Below, one piece after another: positions 53,459 to 62,991 of a stretch of 64,000 nucleotides of DNA; the first letter of the stretch is position 1, and each line of letters opens with the position of its first letter. This DNA is from Nitrospira sp. (lineage in GTDB: Bacteria; Nitrospirota; Nitrospiria; Nitrospirales; Nitrospiraceae). Location of the stretch: contig JAURZE010000005.1 of NCBI GenBank assembly GCA_030653545.1, positions 186,001 through 250,000 of the forward strand. Reading direction: 5' to 3'. Under the pieces are notes generated by a model. The model had not been told where the DNA came from. It was given only the letters and a program-made list of their open reading frames with translations, and ran no database searches. The translations under genes were made by a program, and so were the position numbers.

Positions 53459-54313
53459 ACGCGCCGCTGTCCACGTCTCCCTCAACCATTGTGCCCATGC
53501 CAGACGCCTGCGCTCCGGCGGAGGTGGCGGAGTGGGTCCGCGATGTCGGGGTGAAGAAGGCCACCGCTCCGGCAGTCACCCTGTTGGCCCTTGCGGTTCT
53601 TGCCGGAGCCTTCATTGCGCTCGGCGCACTGTTCTATGTCGTGACGGTGACAGCTGGGCCTGGCCAAACGAGCCATTTCGGATTCACGAGGCAGATTGGC
53701 GGGGCGGCGTTCAGTCTCGGGTTGATTCTCGTGGTGGTCGGCGGTGCGGAATTGTTTACCGGCAATAATTTGATGGCGATGGCCTGGGCCGCCGGGCGCG
53801 TGACTGGTGTGCAGGTTTTGCGCAACTGGGGACTGGTCTATCTTGGAAATCTGGCAGGCGCCATCGGGACGGTCGTGCTGGTGTTGTTGGCTGGGATTCC
53901 TCAAATGAGTGATGGCGTCGTCGGTGAGACGATGATCCGGATTGCGCGCGCAAAGTCACGCTCGACCCGTGTCGGCGCTGGCGCGAGGGGTGCTCTGCAA
54001 TGTGCTCGTCCGCCTGGCGGTCTGGCTCTGTATGGCGGCGAGAAGTGTAACGGATAAGATCCTGGCGATCGTCTTTCCGATCAGTGCGCTTGCCGCCTGC
54101 GGGTTCGAACATTCCGTGGCCAGTATGTTCTTCCTCCCTTTGGGGATCGCGTTGACGGCTTCGGGGGGCGATCCGATCTCCTGGACAGGGGCCTGGGTCA
54201 ATTTTGCGGTCGTCACCATCGGCAATGTGATAGGCGGAACAGGACTCGTAGCCTTGGTCTACTGGTTCGTGTATCTTTGTGGGGACGGCATGAGTCCCGA
54301 GGCCAGGGGGTAG
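53455..54313 (+). pseudogene. Frameshifted FNT-family formate/nitrite channel
   Basis: Two frames together encode a complete FNT protein. The first (53455 to about 53950) has LILVVVGGAELFTGNNLMAMAWAAG; the second (53950 to 54313) has ARGVLCNVLVRLAVWLCMAARSVTDKILAIVFPISALAACGFEHSVASM. Two missing G residues (near 53959 and 53974) would restore one frame: K-V-T-L-D-P-V-S-A-L. FNT channels carry formate or nitrite. Decay here is consistent with the loss of the formate dehydrogenase upstream, although base-calling errors cannot be excluded. Confidence 0.75.
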
Positions 54314-54356
54314 AGGACGAAGGCGGTTCTCCCTACGGAGCGGCTCGCGAGATCCT

Positions 54357-55286
54357 ATGATTTATACGGTCACTCTCAATCCGGCGTTGGATCATTTTCT
54401 CGATGTCGACGATCTGCGTGTGGACGATGCGAACCGAGTCCAGGGCGAGTGCCTCTATGCCGGCGGGAAGGGCATCGATGTGTCGCGGGCGATCCGGCAT
54501 TTGGGCGGAGAGAGCATGGCGCTGGGATTTATCGGCGGGCATACCGGCCAGGTCATGATCGAGTTGCTGAAGGCGGAGGGGGTGACCTGTTATTTCACCG
54601 CCATTGCGCAGGAGACGCGGCGCAATATTATCGTGACCACCGCGCGGGGGCGTACCCAGACGATGCTCAATTCGCGCGGGCCGATGGTGACGAAGACAGA
54701 ATGGGCCGCCTTTCTCGCGCACCTCACGCTGCTGAATCTTCGGGATGCCTACGTGGTCGTGAGCGGGAGTCTTCCGAGGGGCGTTCCGACTGATGCCTAT
54801 CGTCAAATCATTGCGTTAGTTCAATCGCGCGGTGCCCGGGCGGTCCTGGATGCTGATGGCCCCTGTCTGAAATCGGGCCTTCGGGCAAAGCCGTTTGCCA
54901 TCAAGCCGAATGTGAATGAACTGCGCCGGCTGACAGGGCGACCGCTGCGGTCTGAACGCGATCTCATTCGGGCCGCCGAACGAGTGCAGGATTCCGGGGT
55001 AGAGGTCGTCTTGGTATCGCGAGGGGCGCAAGGGGTTGTGGTGCTTGGGCCAGGGGAGCGGTATCGGGCGAAGCCCCCGGCAGTGAAGGTCCGCAGTACT
55101 GTCGGAGCGGGCGATTCGACGGTGGCGGGATTTGTGTTCACCCATGCCGCAGGAAAAGGGCTGGAGGCTTGTGCGCGGATCGCCACGGCGGCGGGGACTG
55201 CGGCGACGCTGGCGCCGGGGAATCAGTTGTGCCGCGTGGACGATGTGCGGCGATTGGCTCTCAAAGTGAAAGTGGTGTCGTTTTAA
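54357..55286 (+). CDS. PfkB-family hexose kinase (1-phosphofructokinase type)
   Basis: 309 residues. The start MIYTVTLNPALDHFLDVDDL and the catalytic GAGDSTVAGFVF near residue 252 place it in the PfkB/ribokinase family, subgroup 1-phosphofructokinase/6-phosphofructokinase II. It probably phosphorylates fructose 6-phosphate or fructose 1-phosphate. The mycobacterial PfkB (Rv2029c) lies in the same type of stress cluster, next to Usp genes, as here. Confidence 0.9.
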   Translation: MIYTVTLNPALDHFLDVDDLRVDDANRVQGECLYAGGKGIDVSRAIRHLGGESMALGFIGGHTGQVMIELLKAEGVTCYFTAIAQETRRNIIVTTARGRTQTMLNSRGPMVTKTEWAAFLAHLTLLNLRDAYVVVSGSLPRGVPTDAYRQIIALVQSRGARAVLDADGPCLKSGLRAKPFAIKPNVNELRRLTGRPLRSERDLIRAAERVQDSGVEVVLVSRGAQGVVVLGPGERYRAKPPAVKVRSTVGAGDSTVAGFVFTHAAGKGLEACARIATAAGTAATLAPGNQLCRVDDVRRLALKVKVVSF

Positions 55287-55308
55287 TTTCGTGCACGATG
55301 GAGGACGT

Positions 55309-56166
55309 ATGAAAGTGCTTGTGGCGACTGATGGATCGAAATATGGCCGATGGACAATTGAATGGGTGGCGAAACTCCCGCTGACGGTCAAGCCGGGCGT
55401 GCGGGTGTTGCATGTGGTAGATGTCGCGAGCCTCCGTGCGCCGTTCATGATTCAGCCGGTGGTGGTGGGGACCGAGCGATACATTCAGCAAGAAGTGAAA
55501 CGCATGGAAGCGGCGGCGGCGTCTGCGAAGACGGAGTCGAAGGACTTGCTCTCGTCGTTGGGCATGAGCGGCACGGTCACCCTGGAGCGGGGCGCGGTGG
55601 CGGCGACCATCACGAAGCATGCCTCGCGAGGCGTCGGGTTGCTGGCGCTTGGGTCACGAGGGCTGGACGCGTTGGATCGTTTCATGCTCGGGAGTATCTC
55701 GACCCATGCGATCCATCATGCCGCTTGTTCGGTGCTGATCGTCAAAGAGGCCTCTCGTCCGCTCAAGCAGATCGTCCTGGCGATCGATGGATCTGCGGCA
55801 TCGGACAAGGCGGTTCGGTTTCTCGTCAAGAATATCAATCCGCAGTCGAACGGGCCTGAAGAGCAACCGGTGAACGTCACCGTGGTGCACGCGATGCCTT
55901 TCCTCAAATATCCGGAAGTGCGGGAAACTGGTAAGGCGATTATTCAGCGGTATGCCGACAAATTGGCCAAGGCCGGGTTTCAAGTTCAAGAGGCTCCGAA
56001 GCTCGGCAAGCCGGCCGAGGAGATTCTCAAAGTCGCCAAGGCTCATAAGGCCGATCTGATCGTCACCGGTGCCAAGGGCCTCGGTGCCATCGGGCGAGTC
56101 TTGTTGGGGAGTGTGTCGACGCGCGTGGTGCAGCACAGTACCTGTTCCGTCCTGGTTGTCCGCTGA
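55309..56166 (+). CDS. Tandem universal stress protein
   Basis: 285 residues with two Usp domains; nucleotide motifs GSRGLDALDRFMLGSISTHAI and GAKGLGAIGRVLLGSVSTRVV. The ATG at 55309 is preceded by GGAGG. It follows the PfkB gene by 22 bases and probably shares its transcript. It converges on the Hpt gene. Confidence 0.92.
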   Translation: MKVLVATDGSKYGRWTIEWVAKLPLTVKPGVRVLHVVDVASLRAPFMIQPVVVGTERYIQQEVKRMEAAAASAKTESKDLLSSLGMSGTVTLERGAVAATITKHASRGVGLLALGSRGLDALDRFMLGSISTHAIHHAACSVLIVKEASRPLKQIVLAIDGSAASDKAVRFLVKNINPQSNGPEEQPVNVTVVHAMPFLKYPEVRETGKAIIQRYADKLAKAGFQVQEAPKLGKPAEEILKVAKAHKADLIVTGAKGLGAIGRVLLGSVSTRVVQHSTCSVLVVR

Positions 56167-56194
56167 GCGCGGGAAGCGGCCGTCCCAGGTTCGG

Positions 56195-56521
56195 TTAGGC
56201 GCGGTAGATGATGTGGACGCGGGAGAGGAAGTCTTCGAGGGCGGCGGTCTGTCTCTTGATCGCGGGTTCGTCGCGTCGGCCTGCCGCCAACTCCATCACG
56301 CCGCCGATGTCGCTAATGGCGTTGAACCCATACCCGCCCCCGTCGCCCCGCATGCGGTGGCCCAGGATGCGAATCGTCTCGAAATCCTTTTCGGTCATGG
56401 CTGTGCGGAGCGTTTGAAGATCCTTCTGGCGGTTGGCCAGGAAGGTAGGAATGATGTCCTCCAGATCCGGATCGATATAGACGGTGATGCGTTCGGGAGA
56501 GGCGAGCTTCGGATTGGTCAT
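56195..56521 (-). CDS. Hpt-domain phosphotransfer protein
   Basis: 108 residues forming a four-helix Hpt domain. The phosphoacceptor is His55 in [15 protein letters not shown]. Hpt proteins pass phosphate between a hybrid kinase and further receivers. Its start overlaps the end of the hybrid kinase gene by four bases, so it is its natural partner. Confidence 0.88.
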   Translation of the reverse strand: MTNPKLASPERITVYIDPDLEDIIPTFLANRQKDLQTLRTAMTEKDFETIRILGHRMRGDGGGYGFNAISDIGGVMELAAGRRDEPAIKRQTAALEDFLSRVHIIYRA

Positions 56522-58773
56522 GGGCGGTGTCCTTTACAGGCTTGTAAGAGCTCGATGAGGGTCGTCTTTTTGACGGGTTTGGTCATGTGCGTATTGCACC
56601 CGGCCTCGAAGATCTTCACCGCTTCTTCCTTCAAAGCCAAGGCGGTGAGGGCGATGATGTGTGTGGCTGGCAGATCGTGATCGCGCTCCCACCGGCGAAT
56701 GGTTTTCGTGGCGGTCAGGCCGTCCATCACCGGCATTTGCATATCCATCAGAATCAGATCGTAGTGGCCGTTCTTGAATTTTTCGACGGCGATGGCGCCG
56801 TTATCCGCGATATCCAGGCGGTGGCTGGTGCTTTTGAGATATGAACGGATCAGCAGCTGATTGTCCGCGGAATCTTCGACCAGCAGGACTCGCAGGGATG
56901 TTGCCGGAGTGGTGTGTTCCGGGATGGCTGTGTCAGGCACAGGTACAGGTGTGCCTTTGGTGCGCCCCAAGGCAATGCCGATCGTTTGATACAGATCGGA
57001 TCGTCGGATCGGCTTGACGAGATACCCTCCCAACCCAAGGTCATAGGTGCGGGCGATATCGTCGGCCCAGTGGTTGGACGTGAGCATGATAACCGTGAGC
57101 CCTTTTCGAATCGGCGAGGCGTTCAACGCTTCGGCCACGGCGAATCCGTCCATGCCGGGCATACGGCAATCCAGCAGGAGCAGTTCGTACGGCGTGGCGG
57201 ATCCGGATGCATGTTCGAGCTCGGCCAGGCCTGCGGGACCGTTCTCTGCCTCGGAGACGGTGGCTCCCCAGGCACCTAACGTCTCCCTCAGAATCAGGCG
57301 ATTGGTGGGGTGGTCGTCGACGACTAACGCATGCACGCCTGACAAGTTGATTTGTGGGGGCATCCGGCTCACAGGCGGATTGGAGGCGACGCCAAAGGCG
57401 AGCGTGCAATGAAACGTGCTGCCCTGTCCCACCGTACTGTCAGCCCAGATGCGTCCGTTCATCCGTTCCGCCAAGTGTTTGGAAATGGTCAGGCCCAATC
57501 CGGTCCCTCCGTAATGTCGAGCGGTCGAACTATGGGCCTGGGTAAAGCTTTCGAAGATCTTCGCCAGTTGCTCAGGCGGGACCCCGATTCCAGTGTCGGT
57601 GACGGAAAAGCGGATCACACCCGGGGTGGCGGCACCCGGCTCATTGGTAATCCGGACGATCACCGAGCCTTTGTCTGTGAACTTCAACGCATTGCCGATC
57701 AAATTAATCAGAATCTGGTTGAGCCGATGCGGATCGCCGATCAGCGAAGACGGGACCTCCGGTGCCAGATGACAGGCGAGCTCCAACCCCTTTTCGTTCG
57801 CGCGCATGGCGAGAATCTCGATCGCTTTGTCCAGGACTTCGTTCAGGTCGAAGTCGATGGATTCCAGGTCCAGATGACCGGACTCCACTTTTGATAAATC
57901 TAAAATATCGTTGATCAGGTTGAGGAGGTTCCCGCCGGCCCGTCGGAAAATACGCAGGTACTTTCGTTGTTCCGGCGTCATCTGGGTTTCCCAGAGCAGA
58001 TCGGCCATCCCAATAATAGCGTTCATGGGGGTGCGAATCTCATGGCTCATGCTGGCGAGAAATTCGCTTTTCGCCTGGCTGGCCACTTCAGCCGCTTCTT
58101 TTGCGACACGGAGAGCTTGTTCGACTTCCCGCCGCTCGGCGGCCTCGAGCGCCAGTGTGGCCATGGTGGCGAGGGAGCTGGCGAGATGGATCTCATAGGG
58201 GGTCCATTGACGACTTCCGCCCACGTGTTCTGCACAGAGGATCCCGACCACCTGTCCTTTTTGTCTAATCGGAGCATCGAGCATGGCCCCAATGTGTTCC
58301 GGGCGCAGGTAGGTCTCTGAGAAATCTTTGGTTCGCGGGTCGGAGAGGGCATCGTGAGCCGCGATGGCATGCTCTTCACCGGCAATGGCGCGGAAGTACG
58401 CGGGGTAATCCGCGACCTTGAGGGAGGTCTCAGCATGGTGATGGCTGTGCCGGTCATAAAGGTCAATCCGTATGATGGCGAGCCGGTTTTTATCGAAGAG
58501 CCAGACGCTCGCGCGGGCTACCTGCAAGAGCGTGCCGCAGGTTTCCGTAATGGCCTGGAAGGCGTGGGAGAGGTCGCCGCCGGTCAGGGCTTCATTGTGC
58601 GCCAAGGCTCTGAGGGCGTCCTGATATTGCTCCAGGACGGTGGCTGGATCGACTGCTGGGTGTGTCGTGGGGATCGTGCTCTTCGTGGAGGACGTCGTGC
58701 GTGGCCGTCGGCGCGGAGTCGCAGCCGAGGGCCCTGCTGATTTTCGTCTGGGGAGGCCTGGTTGACGTGGCAT
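56518..58773 (-). CDS. Hybrid sensor histidine kinase (GAF-HisKA-HATPase-REC-REC)
   Basis: 751 residues. A basic Pro/Ser-rich leader (1-40) is followed by a GAF domain (about 70-220), HisKA with His244 in [10 protein letters not shown], the HATPase domain (about 340-475; GNALKFTD and GTGLGLTIS) and two receivers (phosphoacceptor Asp535 and Asp677). It has no membrane helix and so senses a cytoplasmic signal, perhaps a small molecule bound by GAF. Phosphate would flow to the Hpt protein encoded by the overlapping gene, then to the receivers below. Confidence 0.93.
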   Translation of the reverse strand: MPRQPGLPRRKSAGPSAATPRRRPRTTSSTKSTIPTTHPAVDPATVLEQYQDALRALAHNEALTGGDLSHAFQAITETCGTLLQVARASVWLFDKNRLAIIRIDLYDRHSHHHAETSLKVADYPAYFRAIAGEEHAIAAHDALSDPRTKDFSETYLRPEHIGAMLDAPIRQKGQVVGILCAEHVGGSRQWTPYEIHLASSLATMATLALEAAERREVEQALRVAKEAAEVASQAKSEFLASMSHEIRTPMNAIIGMADLLWETQMTPEQRKYLRIFRRAGGNLLNLINDILDLSKVESGHLDLESIDFDLNEVLDKAIEILAMRANEKGLELACHLAPEVPSSLIGDPHRLNQILINLIGNALKFTDKGSVIVRITNEPGAATPGVIRFSVTDTGIGVPPEQLAKIFESFTQAHSSTARHYGGTGLGLTISKHLAERMNGRIWADSTVGQGSTFHCTLAFGVASNPPVSRMPPQINLSGVHALVVDDHPTNRLILRETLGAWGATVSEAENGPAGLAELEHASGSATPYELLLLDCRMPGMDGFAVAEALNASPIRKGLTVIMLTSNHWADDIARTYDLGLGGYLVKPIRRSDLYQTIGIALGRTKGTPVPVPDTAIPEHTTPATSLRVLLVEDSADNQLLIRSYLKSTSHRLDIADNGAIAVEKFKNGHYDLILMDMQMPVMDGLTATKTIRRWERDHDLPATHIIALTALALKEEAVKIFEAGCNTHMTKPVKKTTLIELLQACKGHRP

Positions 58774-58817
58774 GTCGCTCTTTTCTGCGCGAGGCCGACC
58801 GGTCGCCCTGACCGGGC

Positions 58818-59822
58818 TCAGTTATCGTGGGTGTCTTGTACCAAGGAGAGGAGCCCGGCTGGCTTGACACGGTTCCGGCCTTCCTGTTTGGCCTGATAGA
58901 GCGCTTGGTCGGCGGCCTTGATGAGATCGGTCGGCGAGGTATGGCGATTGGGAACCATGCTGGCATAGCCGACGCTGACCGTCACCAGGGCGTCGTCAGT
59001 GTGAGAAATCCGTAACTCCTCGACCCGTCGCCGGAGACCTTCGGCGACTTGTGCTGCGCCGTCGATGCCGGTGCCGGGAAGGACGATGACGAATTCATCT
59101 CCGCCGTAGCGGGCCACCAGGTCGCCTGGCCGGTTGACGGCTCCCGTGACGGCCGTGGCCACTTGTTTGAGACACTCGTCTCCCGCTGTATGGCCTTTGC
59201 TGTCGTTATAGGTCTTGAATCGATCGATATCAAACATGATGAGCGAGACCGGGGTCGACTCGCGGACGGCGCGTCGCCATTCCTGGTCGAGGAAATCGTC
59301 GAACTGACGCCGATTCGTAATGCCGGTGAGGCCGTCCAAGCAGGAGAGCCGGAGCAGCATCTGGTTGGCTTCCTGGAGCTGCCGCATGACTTCAAGGAGT
59401 TCCTGTTCCCGTGCCCGCCGTCGGTCGATTTCATGGACGAGGCGGAGCACCGACCGCACGCGGGTCAGCAGTTCGATCTTATTGACGGGCTTGGCGACGT
59501 AGTCCATGGCGCCGGCGGCGAACGCGAGTTGGAGTTCCACCGGGTCTGTCTTGACGGTCACCATGATGATGGGCGTATCCCGGAATCGGTCGTTCGCTTT
59601 AATCTGGCGACAGGCTTCGATCCCGCTCATGGCCGGCATGAGGATGTCCATGAGAATCAAGTCGACCCTGGCCGTGGCTTGCTTCCCGTTATCCAATCCG
59701 ATGAGTTTGAAGGCATGATTGGCCGACTCGGCCACGAGAATTTGCTCGTATCCGGCGGCGGAGAGGATCGATTGCAACAGCAAGCGATCATCGGGAGAAT
59801 CGTCGACGATCAGGATAGCCAT
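58818..59822 (-). CDS. Response regulator with diguanylate cyclase (REC-GGDEF)
   Basis: 334 residues. The receiver domain (about 1-120; Asp near 56 in [13 protein letters not shown]) is joined through a helix to a GGDEF domain (about 170-330) with an intact RYGGDEF active site. An active enzyme makes cyclic di-GMP, which controls attachment and motility. No good ribosome site precedes the ATG at 59822, but [12 protein letters not shown] is the standard receiver beginning. Confidence 0.92.
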   Translation of the reverse strand: MAILIVDDSPDDRLLLQSILSAAGYEQILVAESANHAFKLIGLDNGKQATARVDLILMDILMPAMSGIEACRQIKANDRFRDTPIIMVTVKTDPVELQLAFAAGAMDYVAKPVNKIELLTRVRSVLRLVHEIDRRRAREQELLEVMRQLQEANQMLLRLSCLDGLTGITNRRQFDDFLDQEWRRAVRESTPVSLIMFDIDRFKTYNDSKGHTAGDECLKQVATAVTGAVNRPGDLVARYGGDEFVIVLPGTGIDGAAQVAEGLRRRVEELRISHTDDALVTVSVGYASMVPNRHTSPTDLIKAADQALYQAKQEGRNRVKPAGLLSLVQDTHDN

Positions 59823-59866
59823 GTGTGTAATGTACTCGTAGTAAGATGCTTGAAGAACCGTACCAG

Positions 59867-60505
59867 CTAGTCCGGATAAACACCAGGATAAAGCTTTTTG
59901 ACACAGGGCTGGCAGAGGCCGTGGCTGAATTCGGCCTCGGAGTGGTCGCAGAGATATTCTTCCAGCTGCTGCCAGAAGCCCCCGTCGTTGCGGATCTTCT
60001 TGCAGGAGGCGCAAATTGGAATCAGGCCGCGAAGGACTTTCACCTCTTTGAGTGCCCGCTGCAATTCGTCGTTGCTCCGCTGTAGCTCGCTTTCCCGTTC
60101 TTTCCGGCAATCCATCTCGTGCTTGAGAGCCAGGGCAGAAGAGACGCGCGCAAGGAGTTCCACGCTGTTCACGGGCTTATTGATGTAGTCCATGGCTCCC
60201 GCTGCAAAGGCCTCTTTCAGATTACTGAGGTCGTTTTTTGCAGTGACCATGATGATCGGGATGTCGCGGAGGTGGCCGGTACCTTTTATCTGTCGGCAGG
60301 CAGAGACGCCGTCAAGTTCCGGCATCAGCACGTCCATGAGGATGAGATCGACCGGGGTGGACAGCGCGGGTCCCTCCAGATTGAGGGTGGCAAACGCGGC
60401 TTTGGCGGATTCCGCCGTCAGGATATCTCCGTGCCCCGCCTTGGTCAGGAGCGAGCGCAGGAGCAGATGCTGGTCAGGGGAGTCATCGACAATAAGAATA
60501 GCCAT
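59867..60505 (-). CDS. Response regulator with cysteine-rich C-terminal motif
   Basis: 212 residues. The receiver domain (1-125; phosphoacceptor in [13 protein letters not shown]) is very similar to that of the next gene, probably a duplicate. A helical linker (130-155) leads to a C-terminal [24 protein letters not shown]...FSHGLCQPC segment. This CASCKK motif with further C-x2-C occurs at the end of many receiver proteins; a metal site is likely. It is the first gene of the signalling block. Confidence 0.88.
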   Translation of the reverse strand: MAILIVDDSPDQHLLLRSLLTKAGHGDILTAESAKAAFATLNLEGPALSTPVDLILMDVLMPELDGVSACRQIKGTGHLRDIPIIMVTAKNDLSNLKEAFAAGAMDYINKPVNSVELLARVSSALALKHEMDCRKERESELQRSNDELQRALKEVKVLRGLIPICASCKKIRNDGGFWQQLEEYLCDHSEAEFSHGLCQPCVKKLYPGVYPD

Positions 60506-60630
60506 GATACTTTCTCTTAACGGATGATTGCAGAAAAAACTGGAGAGGGCATGGAGGTCCATCCTCTCCGCGGAATATTTCCTAAGTATAGCAAATGCGA
60601 TTGGGGAGTCCGAGTGACGCCGGGAAATGA

Positions 60631-61077
60631 TTACTGGAGTTTCGACTTGACGAGATCGCTGATGACTTTTCCGTCGACGGGTTGCCCGGCCAGGCGGACC
60701 ATCACGGCTTTCATGACCGTGCCCATGTCTCTCAGTGCGCTCGCGCCCGACTCAGCGATCACGCTTCCGACAAGCTCCTCAAGCTGTTGCGGAGAGAGCG
60801 CTTGCGGGAGATAGCCTTCAATGATCGTGATTTCCTGGCGCTCTTTTGCCGCCAGCTCAGGCCGCTGGGCCTTCTCGTACTGTTCGACGGAGTCACGGCG
60901 TTGCTTGATCAAGGTCGTCATGATCTTGCTCATCTCCGCGTCGTCCAGATCTTTCTTGAGTTCCATTTCCTTGTTGATGATCGCGGCCTTGACCATCCGG
61001 ATGACATCCATCCGAAGCTGATCCCTCGATTTCATCGCGAGTTTCAAATCTTCTGTTAAGCGGTCGCGTAACGACAT
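60631..61077 (-). CDS. GatB/YqeY-domain protein
   Basis: 148 residues, almost entirely helical, with the family signature VIRMVKAAIINKEMELKK and EGYLPQALSPQQLEELV. YqeY-like proteins resemble the tail of the GatB amidotransferase subunit, possibly acting in tRNA-related processes; the role is unproven. The ATG at 61077 is preceded by GAGGTG; a GTG two codons upstream is less likely. Confidence 0.9.
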   Translation of the reverse strand: MSLRDRLTEDLKLAMKSRDQLRMDVIRMVKAAIINKEMELKKDLDDAEMSKIMTTLIKQRRDSVEQYEKAQRPELAAKERQEITIIEGYLPQALSPQQLEELVGSVIAESGASALRDMGTVMKAVMVRLAGQPVDGKVISDLVKSKLQ

Positions 61078-61249
61078 GGTCACCTCAATCGTTCATTGGA
61101 ATCAGTTTCAGCGATTCAGAATACTCTGGCCCCATGAGCGAGTCAACGAAGGGGGTGTCGTGGCGTTGGATGACATGAAAGCGTATGATGCATGACATGG
61201 AAAGCGGCCGGAGCGAGGTGGTCGGATAGGCGAGAGGAAAGGGGAGGCT

Positions 61250-61450
61250 ATGAGGAATCGCGTTCGAGTGACGGGAGTCGGAGCGGTGATGGCGAGTATG
61301 CTTTTGGGTCTTGGCGGTTGTGCGAGCGAAGCTCCGAAGTCGACGTCTACGATGACGCCGGAGCAGGTGCGCGGTCATGCCGACAAGGCCTTTGAGAAAT
61401 TGAAGCTGGAAGAGCAGGGACGCTCGGCCGATCCCGCGATGCCCCGCTAG
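61250..61450 (+). CDS. Small lipoprotein
   Basis: 66 residues. A lipoprotein signal with LGGC lipobox ends at about residue 24, followed by a 42-residue polar peptide with predicted helix (PEQVRGHADKAFEKLKLEEQGR). GGGGAGG precedes the ATG. Function unknown. It is convergent with the MFS gene, whose end lies 8 bases away. Confidence 0.75.
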   Translation: MRNRVRVTGVGAVMASMLLGLGGCASEAPKSTSTMTPEQVRGHADKAFEKLKLEEQGRSADPAMPR

Positions 61451-61458
61451 TGAGAGGA

Positions 61459-62904
61459 TTACTCCGGCAGTCGAAGGAGTAGCGCGCCCAGGGGTTTGAT
61501 CAGCGGGAGTTCCAGAAATAATCGCGCCGAGGTTCGCTGTTCGACTCGCCGGGGTTCGTGAAACGTTCGGAGTAAGGCGAGAGAGATGACGAGTCGCAGG
61601 CTTCCTGAGATGAAGAAGATAAATGGGAGATTCGATACAGGATCAATGTGAAGAGATCCGAATCGGAGATCCCCCGGCACGGTGCCGATGAGCCAACTGC
61701 CGACAAGCGTGCCCATGGCCCATCCGATCGCATTCACGGTGCTTGAGACAGCCACCGCTTTTGCCCGATCCGCCGGACGCACGGCATCGAAGACGTAGTT
61801 GCTCAGCCCGAGCGACAATCCCGCCCAGACCACCCCTCCAAAAAAATTCACGAGCACCAGAAACAGCCAAGTCGTGCTGATCAGATACAGCATGGGGAGA
61901 AACGCCACGAGCAATCCTGTAAAGGTGAGCAGCGCCTTGTTCCCAAAACGGTCTCCGAATTCGCCCCAACCAGGGAGGGTCACAAACTGGCCGACAATGG
62001 CGGCAGCGGCCCAGGTACCGTAGGCCCAGTACGAGAGATGCAAGTCCTGCAGCATATAGATCACGAAGAACGGACCGGAGATCAACACGGCGAGGTGCAT
62101 CAGGCCTGAAAAGAGAAGGAAGTGGCGGAAGTCCCTCGAGGTGCCGGTGCGGAGAAAGGCAAGAAACCCCCGGCTTGCCGGTTCTTCGTGTTGGATCGGG
62201 AGATCGGTGACCTTGGCCAGCGAGAGCGCGGATAGGCTGCGGAACACTCCTGCGATCAGGAAGAGCAGGGTGAATCCGACCCAGAGGCGGTCATAGTGTT
62301 CGAAGAGACTGAGGAGTGCGCCGCCTAAGCAAAGCGCTGCAAAACTCGTGATGGCCATGAGTCGCGAGCGCCGGGCAAAATAGGCGCCTCGCTCGTTGGC
62401 GCTGAGTAGATCGGTGATCAGGCTTATCCAGGCAGGGGAGGTGAAATGGGTCGCCCCAAAGTAGAGAGCCGATCCGGCGACGAGCAGCCATGGCCCCCAT
62501 TGGGGGAAGAGGAGCGGAAGTGTCAGAATGGGCAGCCAGGCGATAGACTGGCCGATGATGCCCCAGAGTACGTGCGTTTTGCGATGGGGAAACCAATGAG
62601 ACACTTTCACGGACACGAATTGGGTCCATGTGCCGAGCAGCTGGGGGAGCGCGGAGAGCAGGCTCAACTGAAACGGGGTGGCGTGGAGCATGAGGGCAAA
62701 GGCCGAAAGATATTGCTCGCCGGCCCCCTGTGTCGTGGCCTGAAAGATGCCGTCGCGCAGACCAAACCGCCGGCCTGAATCATGCGCGGCGGCTGTTTCG
62801 ACTGATTCCTGAGTCAAGGCAGCGGGAATGGCTGAATTCATTCGGTTCGGTTCGGTTCGGTTCGGTTCGGTTCGGTTCGGTTCGCTGAGAAGTATGACCG
62901 TCAC
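61459..62904 (-). CDS. MFS transporter with a 5-base repeat at its 5' end
   Basis: 481 residues from the GTG at 62904; an ATG at 62841 immediately after the repeat gives a 460-residue protein with the complete transporter. Twelve hydrophobic helices occupy about residues 55-470 of the long form, with an SLLSALPQLLGTW segment near the start. The substrate is unknown. Between the two possible starts lies the pentanucleotide repeat, which encodes TEPNR units. Neither start has a good ribosome site. A change in copy number shifts the long form out of frame. Confidence 0.85.
   Translation of the reverse strand: MTVILLSEPNRTEPNRTEPNRMNSAIPAALTQESVETAAAHDSGRRFGLRDGIFQATTQGAGEQYLSAFALMLHATPFQLSLLSALPQLLGTWTQFVSVKVSHWFPHRKTHVLWGIIGQSIAWLPILTLPLLFPQWGPWLLVAGSALYFGATHFTSPAWISLITDLLSANERGAYFARRSRLMAITSFAALCLGGALLSLFEHYDRLWVGFTLLFLIAGVFRSLSALSLAKVTDLPIQHEEPASRGFLAFLRTGTSRDFRHFLLFSGLMHLAVLISGPFFVIYMLQDLHLSYWAYGTWAAAAIVGQFVTLPGWGEFGDRFGNKALLTFTGLLVAFLPMLYLISTTWLFLVLVNFFGGVVWAGLSLGLSNYVFDAVRPADRAKAVAVSSTVNAIGWAMGTLVGSWLIGTVPGDLRFGSLHIDPVSNLPFIFFISGSLRLVISLALLRTFHEPRRVEQRTSARLFLELPLIKPLGALLLRLPE
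62841..62884. repeat. Pentanucleotide tandem repeat (TTCGG), 8.8 copies
   Basis: Eight perfect copies of TTCGG plus a partial TTCG on the plus strand; read from the minus strand the unit is CCGAA. It lies at the start of the MFS transporter gene. The length is not a multiple of three per unit, so gain or loss of a copy changes the reading frame of anything translated across it. Confidence 0.95.
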
Positions 62905-62991
62905 GGCACTCTATCACAGGACGCGACCAACCAATCTTTTCATCGGTCGAGGCGAGCGGATGGTTGACCCCTGTTGCTGAGTCCCGATACC

